64,000 nt of DNA, taken from the NCBI GenBank assembly GCA_949358305.1, contig OX442317.1, forward strand, positions 5,398,186 through 5,462,185. The letters are read 5' to 3'. Below are positions 41,646 through 51,690 of the stretch, one piece after another. The notes under the pieces are model-generated. The model was not told where the DNA came from. It saw only the letters and a program-made list of their open reading frames with translations, and made no database searches. This stretch comes from Strigamia acuminata (lineage: Eukaryota > Arthropoda > Chilopoda > Geophilomorpha > Linotaeniidae). The first letter of the stretch is position 1, and each line of letters opens with the position of its first letter. The translations under genes and the position numbers were made by a program.

Positions 41646-43252
41646 ATGCCGCCATATCGAATGCCACGATCACTACAGTCGCAATGTTACCCGCTTCTCG
41701 TACAAATGCTGTGGAACTGGTGGCTCAACAGCCGGGACGAACTCACGGCCCAAGTGGACCGAATATTACAATATTTTCAACTGCGTAAGTAAAAATAATC
41801 CCAAAAATAAATAAAAACAAAAATAAAATTTCATTTCTCTCGCATTTCATTCACCCAGCACATTCTTTCACCACAAAAATACTGGAACTTCTCGACGAGA
41901 AACACACCGTGTTCACCGGCCATCTGTTGTTGCTATTAAAAAGCGGCTTGAACTCATTCACACTCACTCGAATGTATTTCGTTCAATTCGACGTGCTCGT
42001 TCAAACCGCCGGCTTAAGCATGAAGGTTCGTACGCTCGGAAACCCCCCCAAACTGTTCCCATCATCATACAACACATTTATCTTCTAGAAACTCATCCAC
42101 CTGGATCTATCGCGCAGCCGCGTCGCGCACGAAGTCCTCGCAGACACTCCGAAACTCATCCCCAACGTCACCACGTTGCTGCTTCAATTCACCACGTGCA
42201 CGGACGACATCGTCGCGACCCTAAGCCGCCATTGCGCTTTCTTAGAGAATTTAGACATCAGTTATTGTTCCGTAACGGATGCGGGCAGTAGTTATCTCAC
42301 TGCGCCCACGTCACGATGCCGTTGCGCCTTAAAAACGCTCAACCTCACCGACACCAAAGTGACGGTTAAAGGCGCCGTCCTAGTCCTTGACCAACTGCCA
42401 AATTTGAGACAATTCCAATGCCACGACATGATCGACGTGCTGGCACTCGCGTACGACACGTATCCGGACCGTGTTTACGCTCTCCGTTCGTTTCAATTCG
42501 GTTCGGAGCGCCGTAGCAATCGCGCGTACGAATCCAACCAGATTTTGGTCTCGCATTGCTACAACGTCGCGTCGGAAATTCTACCGTACTTAAACACCAT
42601 CGTCATCAACGATTGGAATCCGAAATGTTCGCAAGGCCTTCGTCCGATCTGTAATTACAACTGCTTGTCGTCGCTCGAACTCGACGTGCAGTTTTGTCCC
42701 TTCTTAACTATGCTCGACGTCATGCCGATTCTCGCCACCAGGGGAATGCAGTTGGACGAATTGGTGTTGAAACAAGTACAAAGCGTCGATCCCGTTTTGT
42801 TGATCGATTCCTGCCCGAATGTCCACACCCTGGAATTGGAACACAACACTTACGTCGACGGTGAACTCGAACCTTTTGCATTCTTTAGCCAACTGAAGAA
42901 TTTGATTTTAGTTGGTGGAATACCCGCTAGGTTGATGACTGTTTTGATCGGTTACAGCCCGATCGTGGAGTATTTGGACGTTCATCACAGTTTCAATTTC
43001 ACCGCTCAAGTCATTCAAGACGTCGTCGAGAGGAACCCTCTGAGTGCACTCGTTGAAGTGTGGTTTCTCGAGTGCGACTGTTTGACCGACGACGCGTTGC
43101 AGATTCTCATCGCATCCGCGAAAGAATTGCACAAAATGTCGGTCGAGTATTGCCGAGTCTCGACCAAACAGCGCGGCAAGTTGAGGAAATGGATTAAAAG
43201 CAATTATCCATGCATTGATTTGGATTTGCAAGTTCAGTCTCGTTCGTTATAA
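41646..43252 (+). CDS. Leucine-rich-repeat protein, uncharacterised
   Basis: Three exons (41646-41784, 41859-42025, 42089-43252) give 489 residues. The N-terminus (MPPYRMPRSLQSQCYPLLVQ) has a helical, F-box- or VHL-box-like region. LRR-like units follow, e.g. LENLDISYCSVTDAGSSYL, LKTLNLTDTKVTVKGAVLVL, VHTLELEHNTYVDGE and LVEVWFLECDCLTDDALQIL. The spacing resembles cysteine-containing LRRs of FBXL or ZYG11-type E3 substrate receptors, but I cannot identify an orthologue. The last exon is 1.16 kb and relatively GC-rich compared with neighbours. The stop codon lies within a transposon-end-like sequence (43243-43267). Confidence 0.75.
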
Positions 43253-43267
43253 AGAGTTTCGACTGTA
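43243..43267. mobile_element. Isolated Tigger/pogo-like terminal repeat at a stop codon
   Basis: The 25 bases at 43243-43267 match 23 of 25 positions of the right terminal repeat of the element at 3618-3792 (TTCGTTATAACGAGGTTCGA type). Only one end is seen. It spans the last codons and the TAA of the LRR gene. Confidence 0.4.
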
Positions 43268-43858
43268 ATTGCCAAATTTTGATTAAATTGTTTGAGCAAA
43301 ACCCAATCCACCAACCCAGGTGCCGCTAAGGCCTGCATGATGCACAGTGCAATTCTTTTGAGAAAAGGGACCCACAACCTCATTTATACCTGTATGTCTG
43401 CAGGTAATAAAAATAGATTCATTTTAAGGTAAATGAATGTTTTATCGATTTTTTTTGTGTAAACAATATTAAAATATTTGGCATTTGCAAATTATTGGCT
43501 CAAGTCTGTCATTTTGCAAAACAAAACAAAACTTTCTACTTTTTCTAATTATAATTCACCTCAACAGTCCATTTAAATACTGTACAATGAAAACAATGAA
43601 ACAAACAAAAGCACAAAACAAAACCCCCAAAATCCATTATTGCATCACTTTCATTCAGCACTGAAAACAATATTAGGTTTACATTAACCTAGTGCATCAT
43701 TTTGATTACAACATAAAAATTCGAGAGTTTACATTAAAAAATCACGTTTGAAATGGTAAGCCAGCTACTCCAAATAAAAATAAAAATTAACCCAAACCAA
43801 ACCAAAACAGTAAAGGAAAACATTTGCAATTGCAGGGCCATTGGTTATGTCGTTGTGA
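43253..43858. other. Intergenic LRR gene to coiled-coil gene 1
   Basis: 3' UTR and promoter sequence. A possible 5' UTR intron runs from a GTAAGCC donor at about 43756 to a TTGCAG acceptor at about 43835. No other gene. Confidence 0.45.
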
Positions 43859-44986
43859 ATGGAGAGAAAACGCCTATTAGAAAGATTAGACCTACTACAA
43901 CACGAACTAGCAAGCGTGAAAAAAGAACGGAACGGAATCCTCACTTCCCTCGTCAAAGCTCGCTCTTCCCTCAGAGACGAATCAAATTACGAACGAGAAA
44001 AGACGGTGGCCACGATTGAACAAACTCGCGACGAACTCAACTCGTCGATGGACTCAAAGCGTAAGAAACTGGACGACATGCTCAACCGCAAGCGCAACGA
44101 ACTCGTCCTGCAAATCCAATTAGAACGGGACCAACTGCTCGCCGAAATCGTGCAAGTTTACACCGAACACAACCGAATGGTGCAACGCGAACGCGCGAAA
44201 TTTCTCGTGGCGCTCGAGGAAGGATTCAAAAACGACAACTCGAACCGCCTGGCGCAGCTGAAGAAGAGTTTGAAACGCGAGCAGGACGTGGACTCGAGCA
44301 ACGAGAAGGAATTGACGGACAAACTGATGAAAACCATCCGAAAAGACATGCAGGAACACGCGAAAGAGGAACGAAGCTTGACCAACGATTTGATGAGCGA
44401 CGTGATGAAATTCCAAGACGAGCACTACAGTATCGAGGAAATGTGCATCAAAGACGCGCTCAAGTCGCTGAGCAAACTGCAAACCGAACACAAGATGATG
44501 GAGGCGATCATCGGCGAGGATAAGCTCAAAGTGGCGACGAAATTCAACGAGGAACACTACATTTGCGACCGCAACCAGGCGGCGGAAGTGATGGAAAAGG
44601 CGAAAAAGAAGAATGTCAAGCACATCAAGAATTACATCCTCGACATGGTGAGGAAAATCGAGAAACAGAGGATCCGGCACACGGAGACGCAGCGGGCGTA
44701 CGTGAGCGATGCCAAGTATCTGATGCGCAAAATGCACGAGGAGCATTTGATGCTCGAGCGCGAAATTGCGGTCAAGTGCATAAGTACGGTCGAGATGGAC
44801 GGGGAGAAGCACTGGATGAACGAGAAGGCGCAGATATTGGACGCGATGGATCAGATACAGGCGCAGCACGAAGAAAATCTCAAGTCGGAGCGAAATTTGT
44901 CGCAAAAGGCGATCGTTTTGTTGAAAAGAGAGCTGGACAAACATATGAAATTAGAGCGGGCGCGGAATAGTTGTATCAAGTTTTGA
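43859..44986 (+). CDS. Long coiled-coil protein 1 with 22-residue periodicity
   Basis: One exon encodes 375 residues, almost entirely charged alpha-helix with no hydrophobic or globular segment. Glu-Arg or Lys-Arg pairs recur at residues 23, 45, 67, 89 and 111, i.e. exactly every 22 residues, e.g. EREKTVATIEQTRDELNSSM. A 22-residue (2 x 11) period indicates a hendecad, right-handed or weakly supercoiled coiled coil rather than a classic heptad one. The C-terminal half keeps heavily charged helix with His-rich stretches (EEHLMLEREIAV). It shares this register with the next gene, so the two look like paralogues. I do not recognise the family. Codon usage is more GC-rich than the surrounding DNA, which supports real coding. 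Confidence 0.75.
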   Translation: MERKRLLERLDLLQHELASVKKERNGILTSLVKARSSLRDESNYEREKTVATIEQTRDELNSSMDSKRKKLDDMLNRKRNELVLQIQLERDQLLAEIVQVYTEHNRMVQRERAKFLVALEEGFKNDNSNRLAQLKKSLKREQDVDSSNEKELTDKLMKTIRKDMQEHAKEERSLTNDLMSDVMKFQDEHYSIEEMCIKDALKSLSKLQTEHKMMEAIIGEDKLKVATKFNEEHYICDRNQAAEVMEKAKKKNVKHIKNYILDMVRKIEKQRIRHTETQRAYVSDAKYLMRKMHEEHLMLEREIAVKCISTVEMDGEKHWMNEKAQILDAMDQIQAQHEENLKSERNLSQKAIVLLKRELDKHMKLERARNSCIKF

Positions 44987-45439
44987 AGCGAGAGAGCCAA
45001 TGGCCGTCATGTCGAGGAAACTGGGTGGAAAAAGTTAATATTTTTATTTTTGAAACTTGAAAATTGTAATACGTTTGTTTGTATAGTTTGCAACAATATG
45101 CAGAAAATAAATTTTTAAGCAATTAATTTAAACGTTGTTTGTGTCGAGATTTCAAATAATTCGATCGTGGTGGCGATTTTTCGAACCACGAGTTGCGGCG
45201 CTTGAAACGACGAAAACAAGCGCGTAAACAATAGTGCATTGCATTCTTTTCTTCCTCCTTCATGTAAGACGGTGTCAGCATGCTTTTAGGCTTCTTATTT
45301 CGGCTAAATCCGATATCTAACGATATTTGGTGAAGCCGTTCGCAAAATTCAACAAATTTTCTAGTGTGGCGACGATTAAGTCGTAACCTCATATGAGTAC
45401 GCCAGGATTTAAGCGAGATATTAATATTCGCGAACGAGG
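44987..45439. other. Spacer between coiled-coil genes
   Basis: 3' flank of coiled-coil gene 1 with AATAAA at about 45106. It contains the small minus-strand open frame listed separately. The rest shows nothing. Confidence 0.5.
45123..45392 (-). CDS. Possible small basic protein, uncertain
   Basis: An 89-residue open frame, unusually basic (many Arg and Lys, e.g. MRLRLNRRHTRKFVEFCERL and CFRRFKRRNSWFEKS), fills the gap between the two coiled-coil genes on the opposite strand. Composition is protein-like and not low-complexity. However, there is no splice context, similarity or clear promoter, so it may be chance. Confidence 0.3.
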   Translation of the reverse strand: MRLRLNRRHTRKFVEFCERLHQISLDIGFSRNKKPKSMLTPSYMKEEEKNAMHYCLRACFRRFKRRNSWFEKSPPRSNYLKSRHKQRLN

Positions 45440-47843
45440 ATGGATCGGGACCAGATCGTGGATAAAATGATACGAACGAAGAACGATATGGACTTGACCA
45501 TCAAAAAGGAGCGGCAGCAACTCATTGGCACAGTGAACCAAGCTCGAAACGAACTGGTTCGAGAAGTGCGGAACGAGCGGGAGAAAGTCGTTAAGATGAT
45601 GATTCAGTGCAGAGAAGAATTGGAAAGTCAGATGATGAACGAACGAGAACAGGTCCACCAGAAGGTGCAGAAGAGTCGAGGCGATTTGACCAACCAGGCT
45701 CAGTACGAGCGCGAACAAGTGATTCAAACCATGGTCAAGACCCGCAACGAATTGGACGAATACATGCAGAAGGAACGAGAGAAACTCATCGTCGCCATGA
45801 TCGAGAAAATCCAAAAACAGAATATCAGTACAACTTCTGGACCCGAACCCAAGTCCCATCGGATCATCAACCAGGTTAGTCACAACGAAATCTTTATCTC
45901 CACCTTAGAATTATCCACACAGGCCTAAATGCTTGGAACGAGTTTGAAAAACTCACGTCTAAGTTCAAATGGTAAATGGGAACATTGCAGCACCGCCCAA
46001 GTTATCTCTTGTGGCGGTCTTGCTAAATCCTCCGTTCCCATTGGCTGCAATGGAAACCTGCTATTTTTGATGCTATTTTTGCGGACTTAAAACAGTGAAA
46101 TTGCGGGTGGAAAGCGGCATTAAAAAACGGCATTTTGTGGACTTATTTTGGAGATGCGGACCTATTGCGTGCTCATCCGGGAAGTTTTTGACCAAAATTT
46201 CAAGGTTTTTGACCAAAATTTCAAGGTTTTTGACCAAAATTTCAAGGTTTTTGACCAAAATTTCAAGGTTTTTGACCAAAATTTCAAGGTTTTTGACCAA
46301 AATTTCAAGGTTTTTGACCAAAATTTCAAGGTTTTTGACCAAAATTTCAAGGTTTTTGACCAAAATTTCAAGGTTTTTGACCAAAATTTCAAGGTTTTTG
46401 ACCAAAATTTCAAGGTTTTTGACCAAAATTTCAAGGTTTTTGACCAAAATTTCAAGGTTTTTGACCAAAATTTCAAGGTTTTTGACCAAAATTTCAAGGT
46501 TTTATACGAAATTTGAAGATTTTTTAAAGGGAATTTGAAGATTTTTTAAAGGGAATTTGAAGTTTTTAAAGGCAGTTTAAAGTTTTTAAAGGCAGTTTAA
46601 AGTTTTTAAAGGCAGTTTAAAGTTTTTAAAGGCAGTTTAAAGTTTTTAAAGGCAGTTTAAAGTTTTAAAGGCAGTTTAAAGTTTTAAAGGCAGTTTAAAG
46701 TTTTAAAGGCAGTTTAAAGTTTTAAAGGCAGTTTAGAGTTTTTAAACAAAATTTAAAGTTTTCAAACAAAATTTAAAGTTTTCAAACAAAATTTGAAGTT
46801 TTTAAACAAAATTTGAAGTTTTTAAACAAAATTTGAAGTTTTTAAACAAAATTATTACGTGATTTTCGTAAGAAACCCCCCAAAATCAGGCAATTGCGGA
46901 TTATCTCGCAAAATTTGCGGTATAACGATCGAATTGCGGAAATTGCGGATTTAAAAGTACCTCCAATTGCAAAAATTATGCTTTAAAAATGCTCCATTTG
47001 CATTATCCACAACTAAGAAAACATTTTGGAGAACTTTTATTTTCCGCAAAAATAGCGTCTTTAGTCATAGGAGCTGCTGAGGATCATCGTGATAATGTTG
47101 CCGGTAAATCGTATATATTTGTTTGTTTGTAGATCAAGAAGGAGCAGAGTGAGCACTTGAAACAAGAGCAAAGCTTCGCTTCGACTTCGCAACGCCAGAC
47201 TCGCAAAGAACAGACGGAACACATGAAGATGGAGCAGACTTTCATCGCGGACGTGGTGGGCTTTGTGCGCACGGTGCAAGCGGAGAACCAAACGTCCGAA
47301 CACAACTCGGCCATCGAATCGATTAACGCCATCCGTCAGGATCAGTCGGATCACTTCAAGCTCGAGCAGACGCACGCGACCGAAAAGCTGAGCCGAATTC
47401 AGAACCAGGTTGGCGACCACATGAAGAAGGAGGAAGAGCGCTCGAGCGACTCGATCGACCGCACTCGGCAGAAGAAAGACACGCAAGTGCAGGACTTTGC
47501 GTGCACCGTTTTGGAAAAGATGCAAATCGATCGCGACAAAAACCTCAAGACCGAACGTGTCGGCGCGCGAGACATAATCGATCAGATGGGCAAACAGACG
47601 GACAAACACGTTCAGATTGAACGCGAACGTGCTGAAGATGCGGTGGACCGGATGGAGAAACAAGGCGAAATCCACCTCCAGAAGGAGCAGGAGAGCGCGC
47701 AGTGTGCCCTGGATGAAATCGAAAGTCAGTTGCATCTGCATTTGAAAGCCGAGAGGGAGAACGCTCTCAAGTTGATGGAACAATTGCAAAAGCTCCAAGA
47801 GAAGAACTTGTGTAACGAGCGTTTGCACATCAAAGAGATGTAA
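45440..47843 (+). CDS. Long coiled-coil protein 2 with 22-residue periodicity
   Basis: Two exons (45440-45874 and 47133-47843), joined GTTAGT...TGTAG across a 1,258-bp intron, give 381 residues. Glu-Arg pairs sit at residues 24, 46, 68, 90 and 112. Toward the C-terminus Glu-Arg or Glu-Gln pairs sit at 286, 308, 330, 352 and 374. All are spaced exactly 22 residues, with similar spacing (157, 179, 201) in between. Typical units are EREQVIQTMVKTRNELDEYM and ERENALKLMEQLQKLQEKNL. It has no membrane or signal segment. The N-terminal register matches coiled-coil protein 1 shifted by one residue, so tandem duplication is likely. The intron holds the 21-bp minisatellite. A 3' UTR intron (about 47852-47921) is possible. 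Function unknown; a filamentous or cytoskeletal (perhaps sperm) role is only a guess. Confidence 0.75.
46185..46505. repeat. 21-bp minisatellite, ~15 near-identical copies
   Basis: The unit TTTTTGACCAAAATTTCAAGG repeats head to tail almost without change inside the intron of coiled-coil gene 2. Since 21 is divisible by 3 and the unit has no stop in several frames, it yields false open frames on both strands. Its core resembles the array at 1.9-2.2 kb. Confidence 0.95.
46506..46850. repeat. Related degenerate ~19-21-bp repeats
   Basis: Continuing from the 21-bp array are runs of TTTTTAAAGGCAGTTTAAAG (about nine copies of 19-20 bp) and then TTTTTAAACAAAATTTGAAG (about six copies of 20-21 bp). 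The blocks look like successive homogenised variants of one ancestral unit. Confidence 0.85.
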
Positions 47844-48574
47844 CTTGTTGGGTAAGTTTCATTCACTCGTCGTCAAAGCACACGCAGTAAAATTTAATTT
47901 GTTTTTGTATTTTTGTTTTTAGGCCTAACGTCTGATCGCTATGATGAGTGTAAGCTTTCCTATTTTCATTTTGTCCTTATTTTGAATGAATGTAATCGAA
48001 AATAAAAATTCTGAGCATAAAAATGTATTAAAATTTCATTTTTCAAAAAATATTGTGCAAATAATAAGCATCGTTCAACGTAAATCACTTTGAAGAGTGA
48101 ACCTAATTGTCGTTACGCGGATAATCGAGATAAGTACTTATTGATTTCATTTGCGGGAAGGGGAAACAAACTATCAAATAATAAAAAGCGTATTCAACTC
48201 ACCTTTTAACCAAGTCCACTCTCCAATTGATCGTTTTCGTCCCACTGCCTTCCACGATTCCTACGAGATTGATTGGCTGAATAAAACACTCGGAACCGCG
48301 AAAACTCCACAAACTTAAATTTAAAAAAAAATATAAATACAAATTAATAAATAAAAAAAAAACCGACAATTTATCTTTCCTTCGTTTATATATACATAAT
48401 TACAACGTGTTATTGTCCGGCGTAGTAAATAATGATCGGTAACTATGCAACGAAACGTAAACACTCTAGACACAAACGGGACCAGAGCATTGGGGCAATC
48501 GAACGAGTCGAAAAGATGCGCCCGCACACTGACACACGGTATAACAAGAAAGACGACTTACAACAGCAGATAAC
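47844..48574. other. Intergenic coiled-coil gene 2 to NRIP-like gene
   Basis: 3' UTR with a possible small intron, polyadenylation-like AATAAA at about 48000, then AT-rich sequence leading to the next start. Short minus-strand frames at 48321-48625 overlap the next gene's first exon and are not called. Confidence 0.45.
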
Positions 48575-49482
48575 ATGATGAGTCAGGAAAACAGCATCTT
48601 TGAAACTGCAATTCAGCGTCGCCAACTACGAAGCAAAAACTCGGACACCAAATTCTCATGGTTGGAAAGCTCAACGCCTGCCAACAGACGCCGCGTAAAT
48701 AATTAAATTTTTTAATAAGTTCACTATTAAACAGCTGAATACGCTATCATTTATTTTCACGTTAGCAGTCGAGCTTATTCGAAACGACCAAAGAGGAAGA
48801 AACAAAAGGTTTCATAGCGCAATTAAAAGAGGCGCCAAGATTCAACTCGGCGTCAGAAACACTTCCTTTCGTCACATGCTATGTAAACATATCGTCATTA
48901 TCTAAAATATTTTTAAAAAATACATTTTTCTTGACTATTTCAGTGCGATGGGACAGAATGCATCGCTCTTTTGAACACAACATTAACCAAATCCACAATC
49001 AGAAAAGATTTCGCAAATAAACTAAGGTACGATTCGAATTTAATGAATTTTACGGACCACATTCACATTCGCCCAAATTACAGATAGAACAAATCCCAAT
49101 TGTTTTTTTACTCGAAAAAGCACAAATCTCTATCCCCTCATAGTTATTCTATTATTTTCCGTATTTCAGTGATTTTCAAACCAACCGGAGACGTCATATC
49201 GGCTTAAACATTCACACAACACGTCTAAGTCTCGGTTCGACGGCGACTTCCTTTCAATTATTAATAGGTAAAAAAAAAAATTGATTTTTTAAAAAATTAG
49301 AAAATTATTTTTAAAAAAAAATATTTTTTTTTCTAGTGGACTCCGAACCCAACGTGTGTTTAGGAATAGATTTTTTTAAAAAAATGCACGCCTGTCTCAA
49401 TTTCAAAGAAAACTGTCTCATTTTAGCCAACGACAAAATACCTTTTAAGAGCGCCAAAGAAATTCTTTTGTCAACATTGTAA
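48575..49482 (+). CDS. NRIP2/NRIP3-like protein with inactive retropepsin fold
   Basis: Five exons (48575-48694, 48769-48882, 48944-49026, 49170-49267, 49337-49482) give 186 residues. After a polar N-terminus (MMSQENSIFETAIQRRQLRS), residues about 70-180 follow the order of a retroviral-type aspartyl-protease domain: FVTCYCDGTECIALLNTTLT, then an NIHTTRLSLGST strand, then CLGIDFFKKMHACLNFKENC. In NRIP and DDI proteins the position read here as LLNTTLTKS is LVDTG-like. Both the catalytic Asp (now Asn) and the Gly (now Thr) are replaced, so no protease activity is expected. Assignment is by pattern and length; the family in vertebrates interacts with nuclear receptors or Wnt factors. Confidence 0.6.
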
Positions 49483-49649
49483 ATCTTGATACGATTAAAA
49501 AGAAAAAAACTGTGTACAGATGTAAACAGGACACCGTGATAAATGATATAAATACTTGGGTTAAAGATCACTCGAACCACATGACCTAAATTGTAATGTC
49601 AACCTCTTCCTGTTCCTCTCCACTCTTCAATCTCAACTGACTGACAATT

Positions 49650-51009
49650 ATGAACATCTCACGTTATGTCAAGCTCTGGCTAATGGTCGTTTTTACCTCC
49701 GTTTATTTCCTCGCGCAAATCGCCGTCAGTCACGTTACGCATTCCCTCACGCTTTTGGTAAGCTCGTACCAAATGCTCTACAATATTCTCAGTCTGTTGG
49801 GCTATGTGGCGTCCATCAAGGTAAAAAATTAAACACAAAAATTAAAAAATTAAACACAAAAATTAAAAAATTAAACACAAAAATTATAAAAATTCGTTTG
49901 CGGTTCTAAAAAAAAAACATTTTTTAAAAAATAATTACAGATGTCACGTGAGACAACATTAAGGAACACGTTCGGTTGGGCTCGGATTGAGGTTTTGAGT
50001 TTATTGTGCAGTATTTTATTCCTCACGGCGCTTTGTTTCGGAGCTGTGGTCGAATCGTTTCAGACGATGGTGCACATGAGTCATCAAGACGCGATGCATC
50101 ACCCGATCGTCGTTTTAGCCATCGGTTTGTTCGGCATTCTGCTCAATTTGCTCTGTTTTGTTCTTCTCGGCGGCTACACGCGTGCGCAAGGTTGTTTTTT
50201 GCACGTTCAGGGCGACGAAGTTGAAGTCAATGTCGTCTTGACGGACGACGGTCTGCGGAAAACATCGGAAAATCGTAATAAATTAAAAATACATTTAAAA
50301 AAAAATAAACAAATAAATTTTTTCTAGACGATGCTAACGAGTTCTACATTAGTGATTTTCTCCGGGATGTTTCCGTGTGCATTGTTGTAGTGATCTGTAG
50401 TTGTGTCGTTTATTTCTTCGAAGACGATGTTGCGCTGCTAGCGGATCCCTTACTCTGTTTATTAGCAGTTGCGCTTCTAATGGGGTCTAATTTCCCGTTT
50501 GGTGAGTGGTTTTGCACGAATCTGTGGTAATTACACGTGAAAATCGAAATTAAAAACAATTCTTTTGCAGTTAAACAGTCGAGTTTGATATTATTGCAAA
50601 CGGTTCCGGACAATATGGATGTGGAATCGCTCAAGAAGAGATTCATTTCTAAAGTACGACACCACGTGAGAGTAAAAATACTTATTATTAGTCTCCTACG
50701 TTTCGTATTGTCTAGTTTCCAGCCATCAAAAACATGCACGATGTTCATGTGTGGCGGTTGACACGTGATAAAATCATTGCGACTGCGCACATAGTTTGCG
50801 ATGCTCCGGACGATTTCCGAAAAATGACGTCGAATATTGATGAATTTTTCCGAAAAGAAGGCATATCTCTAGTCACTATCCAACCGGAATTCATCCACGT
50901 ATTTAAAAAACAAGGTTTAAACAAAATACCGAGTCATTTTCCCGCGCTTTTTGTTCCAGATTTTAAATGGCGCCGACCACACTTCGTGTATTTTGGGATG
51001 TCGGAATGA
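49650..51009 (+). CDS. ZnT1-like cation diffusion facilitator, divergent
   Basis: Five exons (49650-49820, 49941-50274, 50328-50501, 50571-50653, 50716-51009) give 351 residues. Six membrane helices and a C-terminal cytosolic domain match SLC30A1/ZnT1. Landmarks are SRETTLRNTFGWARIEVLSL, SSLILLQTVPDNMDVESLKK, MHDVHVWRLTRDKIIATAHI and ISLVTIQPEF. The His-rich cytosolic loop is very short. In helix 2 the HxxxD metal ligands appear as Q and N (SSYQMLYNIL), and in helix 5 the His appears as Asp (SDFLRDVSV). It may therefore be a low-activity or changed-specificity member, or a partner subunit like ZnT6. Confidence 0.82.
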
Positions 51010-51690
51010 GAAATCAAAATGTCACGCGCAGCAATGTTGTCCGAGCGAAGGGTACACGACCGACGACGACCCAACACCAATTACTATACAAATATAAATA
51101 ATTTAATTTTAATTTAACGTAAAAAGGGAAAACGTATTTATAAATGGGAGGAAAAAATATTTATGTGTCTTTACCGTATGTACAGTCCAGTGAATAATTT
51201 CACATTTCACGTGGAAGAAAAATAAAAGTGTGTTGGTGCAGATGTATAATACGGGCAAAATAACTAGTTTGTTTTCAAATTTCCCGCGCAAAATGCAAAT
51301 TTTACACATTTATCGCTACCTAGCGTCAAAACCTCCAATCGTCAAACCGACAATTCCAAAATGACGTCAGAAAAAATGCTAAATTATGCGAACCAATCAC
51401 AACGCAATACGTATTTCAAAACCACCTGCCGAAATGGAACGATCTCAACCGTGACCTTTGAAAAAACCAAAAAATTAAAATAAAACAAAAAAAACAAAGA
51501 TATCAATATAACCTTATCCTTATTTTATTTAGTGTACACTTAGTACAAAGATGAGACATAAAAAAAAAATTAAATATATGACAATATGTTAGTCGATTGC
51601 ATCTAATGGAATGAACATTTAAACACTTTTTAACGAATAATAATAATGTCGGTCTTTTAAATGATGATGAGGAACAAGTTTTGAGGCTAA
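51010..51690. other. Convergent 3' flanks
   Basis: 3' UTRs of the ZnT-like gene and of the acidic protein gene. AT-rich; no gene seen. Confidence 0.5.

Noticed and set aside
44120-44944. 274-residue open frame on the minus strand opposite coiled-coil gene 1
   Set aside because: It is an antisense shadow. Glu/Lys/Arg-rich coiled-coil codons read as Leu/Phe/His-rich on the opposite strand without stops. The same applies to 45389-45883 and 47061-47828 on the minus strand.
46073-46538. Long open frames with repeated 7-residue units on both strands
   Set aside because: They come from the 21-bp minisatellite, whose length is a multiple of three and which lacks stops in several frames. They lie in an intron and have no start or splice context.
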